This document shows positions 60,201-64,000 of a stretch of 64,000 bases of DNA, in pieces. The stretch's first letter is position 1; each line of letters begins with the position of its first letter. Under the pieces are notes generated by a model that worked only from the letters and a program-made list of their open reading frames with translations, did not search any database and was not told the origin of the DNA. The position numbers were made by a program, and so were the translations under genes. Origin of the DNA: Cloeon dipterum (lineage: Eukaryota > Arthropoda > Insecta > Ephemeroptera > Baetidae); the NCBI RefSeq assembly GCF_949628265.1, contig NC_088789.1, positions 16,918,886-16,982,885 of the forward strand, in the 5' to 3' direction.

Positions 60201-63200
60201 CACGAGCACCGTGCCATCGGGCGAAAAGGCGGCCGACTGCAGCCGCTCAGGCAGGTCTGAGCTCCACACGACGGACCGCGACTGGCTGTCCCAGAGGCGG
60301 ACGCAGCAGTCATGCCCTCCGGACACAAACTGCGGCAGCGATGGGTGCGCGGCCAGCGCCCACACCTCCTCCGTGTGGCCGATCGCGACGGCCGCCATAC
60401 CAGAGGCCAGCGAGCCGGCCGCCAGGCAGTTCTTGGTCGTGCCGACGACGAGGCGGCCGCCACGGCCCACGGCCACGGCGCGCACACCACCCAGCTCGTC
60501 CGACAGCTGCGCGCTGGCGCCGCTCGAGCTCAGCGAGTGGTCCAGCTGCACGATCCGCCGGTCTTTGCCTCCTCCCGATATCACCTGGCCCTCGTTAGTC
60601 ACGGCCAAACAGAATACTGAGCCTTCGTGCACGCCTCTCACCACCTTGGACACCGTGTTGCCTCCTGAAAAATAGATGCAATAAAAACATAAATTACAAC
60701 TGACAAAAAAACTCTTTGGATTTGGCGTCTAGTTCATGGCAAAACCATTGAATTTGTGTGGCCTTTCCTGATGTAAACCATCTAAAGTGGTGGAAACTTT
60801 TTGATTCCACAAGTTTAGAGATTTCTGGAAATATTAAGAAAATTGCCAAATATTTCAAAATTGATGAAAAATAACTGAAAATTGGCTTGTAGACATTGTT
60901 AAATGAAACAAATCAATCAGGGGTCTTTTTACGTTCCGGAAACTATTAAAACTTTCCCTCAAGGGTTCGTTCTGGAATTTGTAAGTTTTTAATGGTCGAT
61001 CATAGAGCAAAAAATTAATATTCTGAAAGCTGGTGAAATTTCCTATATAACCGTAAAAATTATGTCAGTTATAGATGTAAAAATTAAGTTTAATTGCACA
61101 ATTTCTTGGAATATTTCTTACCGACAAAAATTAATCTGCGTGACCTGTGGTAATGAGTTCACAAATAATCTCAACCCGTTAATGAGCCAATTTCCGAACA
61201 GAAATCTAAAATCTAAAGAATTTGTGTGATAGTCAAAATGTCACTACTGACTCCAAAATTCGATTTAGAAACATTATTTCCATGTTAAATCCCATCAGGA
61301 TTTATAATCTTTGGAGTTGCACAACTCCACTAACTGATGTAAGGAATGAAATAATAATAATTTAACTGACCTCGAACCCAAACGATAATGTGTCCGTTGG
61401 AGTCGCCAGAAAGTACCTCTCCGTTTTGGGAGAAAGCGAGGCAAGTGACGTATTTGGGCTTTTCGCGGCCCTCAAAGATTCCGTTCCTCTTTATCAGCGT
61501 TCCGCCGAGCTCGTGCGTCCAGAAGGCAATGTGCGACTTCCCACACGTTACAATGACGCCCCGGTCGACGGGGTGCCACTCGGCAGCAACGACAGTATCA
61601 TTTGAACACTGCAACGAGTCGTTTTGAAATGAAGAATTGCACATACAGATAAAGGTTACCTTGGTTTCTGAGATTTTGTGACCTCTCTCTCCTTTTTGCC
61701 AGTCCCAGACTGAAATGTTGTGGTCTGGCGCTTCGTCAACAGCACACAGCAAAGCGCCTCCGTCCTGAATAGATTCGATTGTTAAGATTTAAATTTTATG
61801 ACTAAATTTCATTTTTGACAGTGCCAATCGATTCCTTAGGGTCAAATTAAACACTCGGTCCAAAATTAGACACAGTGCCGAATGGTTCAGCCGTCTAACC
61901 TAATCCAACCCTCAGGAATCGATCGTCAGGGTCAAAAATTAAATTCAAGTATTTGAAATTATGCTTACGGTTTTTGAAAAACTCAGGCAGCAAATTGACC
62001 GCTCAAAGTCGCCGATACCAATAACGTGCAGAGTTTGAAGACTCACGGAGTTCCAGATGCGGACGTGAGGCTGCAAATGCGTCCAGAAATGTTGAATTTT
62101 TGGGAGATAAATAATTCATTAATGAAGCAGAACATTGTTAACTGATTTGGAAATATATTACCGACAAGATCGAAAGTCTTTTACGTTAAAAACGTATAAA
62201 AAACTGAAGAGGTAAAGCTGAACACAAATAACTTTGCATGTTAATTACAAAACGATGCAACAAATTTAATGAACAAGCTGGGATTTGGTTAGTCAAAGCA
62301 GTTTGTGCGTGTGAGTGCGGTTAATTAGCAGCGGTAAAATCGGTAGAGTCGTCTGTTCGCAACACAGGGCCAGCAACACAATGATTGCGGAACACACAGA
62401 GCGCTTCGACATACCCAGTAGTCTGCCTCTGGCGCAGTAATGTCCGGGGGCGGATTCAACCTCCAAGACTGGGGGGTGAAAATACATTCGCTTTTTTAAC
62501 TGAGGTTTAAGTGGCGGTGCTGTGCAGGAAGCTGATCGTTTTGTACAACGAAGCACTCCCCCCACAACTTCAGTTTGAGATTAATCTGTTCTCACTACGC
62601 TACTCTACTTTGATGCTGCGTATTTGTCGTAAAAAATAATCAACTCACCCTGCCATCTTTTCTGTCGTGGCCTGCCGTCTGGCCGCTGGCGACGAGCAAC
62701 TTGTTAGGGTGGATGGCCAAACTGTAAAAATTCCACATTAATTGTTGTCAAGCCATAGGCATTTTAATAAGACGAGAAAAATTCCGAACCCGCCCATTTG
62801 ACGAGTTAACAAGCGTGTCTTCACCTACCTTTTCACGTCGTCCGTGTGTCCCAGGTAGTGCCGCTGGGACTGCTCGTCAATGTTGAGCAGCACGACGGCG
62901 GCCGCGATGAAGTACACCACTTCGCCCGTGGGCAGCATAAACACGTTGGAACGGCAGTCGCGGCCCCTGTAGCCATATCTGTGCACGGCCAGCTAAGGAA
63001 AATAATCGCATTTGCCCAAAAAGCTAATTTTAATAACAGACTCCGCGTTTGGCACACGAGATTATGGGTATTTTCGCGGAAAAGGATACACCCATTCGAG
63101 TTTGAGGCGTTGCTGCGGCGCCGTGGCCACCTTGGTGATCTCGAACGAGGGGGCCACGTCCGAGGGTGCGTGCAGGATGACGGGACGGCCGCGGAGGAAC

Positions 63201-63245
63201 ATGCGCACGTAGCCATCCTCCTCGTTGTAAATCGCGTCGCGCACG
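57223..63245 (-). CDS. EML: EMAP-like (EML) microtubule-associated WD40 protein, 3' 11 exons; 5' end outside the window
   Basis: Exons 63245-63092, 62992-62829, 62721-62649, 62070-61969, 61764-61660, 61608-61371, 60664-60111, 59382-59266, 58818-58731, 58676-58450, 57348-57223 join in phase into 648 residues ending QWMVC. The HELP motif is at the start (GYVRMFLRGRPVILHAPSD), followed by YGYRGRDCRSNVFMLPTGE and the tandem WD40 repeats of the TAPE double propeller. Recognisable blocks include HYLGHTDDVKSLAIHPNK, ISVWDWQKGERGHKI, VTCGKSHIAFW, VISGGGKDRRI, GHSSFITHLDWSEDG and ISTGGNDNSIMQW. EML proteins bind microtubules and tubulin. The N-terminal exons (in human EMLs, a trimerising coiled coil) are not visible in 63.25-64 kb and must lie beyond the right edge, or this isoform is short. 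Exon 7 (60664-60111) is GC-rich in codon use compared with its neighbours. Confidence 0.93.
58240..58318. repeat. Short dispersed repeat in EML intron, shared with 14435-14500
   Basis: GACTGACGCAACGCG, TGTCAGCAGCTCTCG and TGTGAGCTGC keep the spacing seen at 14435-14500, with mismatches. Confidence 0.4.
61813..61940. repeat. Palindromic short repeat in EML intron, related to 19105-19190
   Basis: The left half TTTTGACAGTGCCAATCGATT...CCTTAGGGTC and the right half CCAACCCTCAGGAATCGATC are imperfect inverted copies. The left half also matches the reverse complement of 19105-19190 inside the hAT-like element. Confidence 0.5.
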
Positions 63246-64000
63246 CTAATTGACGAGAAATGGTTTTAAATTGGGCACTCATCGCAGCAGCTGGCGTAAT
63301 GAGTGATAATTCGAGTGTGAAAGGCACAAATGGGAATGGCAAAGGCGGGCTCGTTTTCTGATTAAAATTTATGGCTTTCGTTTAAAATGGTTTATCATCA
63401 CGCGTGAAATTAATTAACTTCACGTGACTCTCGCTAATCACCGAGGTTTTGAATTAACACGATAAAATTTAATAGTACAACAGCCGGCTTGCGGAAAAAA
63501 GAGGGCGTGAAAAGAGCCGTCCAATTTTTCAAACTGCGGCATCCCAAATCCATCTCTTTCCACCTCCATTCCGTGAAATATGCTTCTTTTAGGGAGTGTG
63601 CGCATTTTGTCGAGAGTGTTAACAACAATTTGGCTTTAACAATGCGAGGGCAGCCTTGGCCTTTGATATTAATGCCGTATACGGCGCGGCCGTGAGGAGA
63701 AGTGCCCACTTGCGTGCCTCCGACACGCATCTTATGCGGGCGGCGGACAAATAATAATTATGAAACTGTTTAGATTTAAATCTGTAGAATGCAAATAAAG
63801 AGATTAGCACGCACAGAAGCAGCTTCTGCAAGTCAGCCGTGTTTGAACGAGCGCAGTTTGTTTGCAGTGCAAATTGTGCAAATTATATGTACTAGCGTTT
63901 TGTGCTGAGCGGTGCGAGACAAATGGGGAAGAGATCACAAAAGAGACAGACGATTCACATTTGTGCAGTAAAGAGTAATAATAAGGAGGATGTGAAATTT
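63246..64000. other. Upstream EML intron or 5' region
   Basis: A good acceptor (TAG at 63246-63248) precedes the HELP exon. No further exon could be recognised up to the window edge. Confidence 0.45.

Noticed and set aside
60211-60675. Long plus-strand open frames opposite EML exon 7
   Set aside because: GC-rich shadows of the WD40 exon.
1-64000. CRISPR arrays, operons, bacterial promoters, rRNA and tRNA genes
   Set aside because: None seen. The tandem repeats are transposon-internal or coding minisatellites, and the genes are eukaryotic with spliceosomal introns.

Overview
This is nuclear DNA from an animal, most likely an arthropod (probably an insect). The genes are split by GT-AG introns, many of 60-500 bp. 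They encode metazoan families: a FOXO-type forkhead factor, CLASRP, ABHD1/3, ArfGAP2/3 and an EMAP-like WD40 protein. There are AATAAA signals, microsatellites and many non-autonomous transposons. I could not fix the species. Exon boundaries below were read by hand from splice signals, reading phase and family similarity. For nine gene models the exon lengths join into an open frame from start codon to stop; the tenth (EML) runs off the right edge.

Layout. (1) 0.2-2.9 kb, + strand: a two-exon divergent FOXO paralogue whose intron holds three inverted-repeat elements. (2) 2.9-32 kb: no gene that I can support. Its left part has two very large inverted repeats (769-bp arms at 5.15-6.75 kb; 1.1-1.45-kb arms at 7.2-9.9 kb) and members of a small transposon family ending in AGAGGTCTCAGCC. 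The rest is unique, patchily GC-rich DNA with microsatellites, a hAT-like non-autonomous element, an RT-tail remnant and old dispersed repeats. (3) 32.1-47.6 kb: three housekeeping genes. CLASRP (-) and ABHD3-like (+) are head to head across about 610 bp, followed by ArfGAP3 (+). (4) 48.5-56.4 kb: five neighbouring predicted secreted proteins that I cannot place in a named family. (5) 57.2-63.2 kb, - strand: most of an EMAP-like (EML) gene, whose 5' end lies beyond the window.

The housekeeping genes act in separate processes: splicing control (CLASRP), phospholipid hydrolysis (ABHD3), COPI/Golgi Arf1 GTP hydrolysis (ArfGAP3) and microtubule binding (EML). The secreted cluster is the best candidate for something undescribed. 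Four of the five genes have a tiny first coding exon that splits the signal peptide. Three encode cysteine-free acidic/basic low-complexity chains, one is a Thr/Pro mucin with a furin-like site, and two neighbours (49.0-50.0 and 50.4-51.0 kb) share the same C-terminal motif, WNR-x-[TS]-[IL]-[LI]-x-SGD. That pattern suggests tandem duplication of a fast-evolving family of extracellular structural proteins such as cuticle, eggshell, silk or glue. The role is inference.
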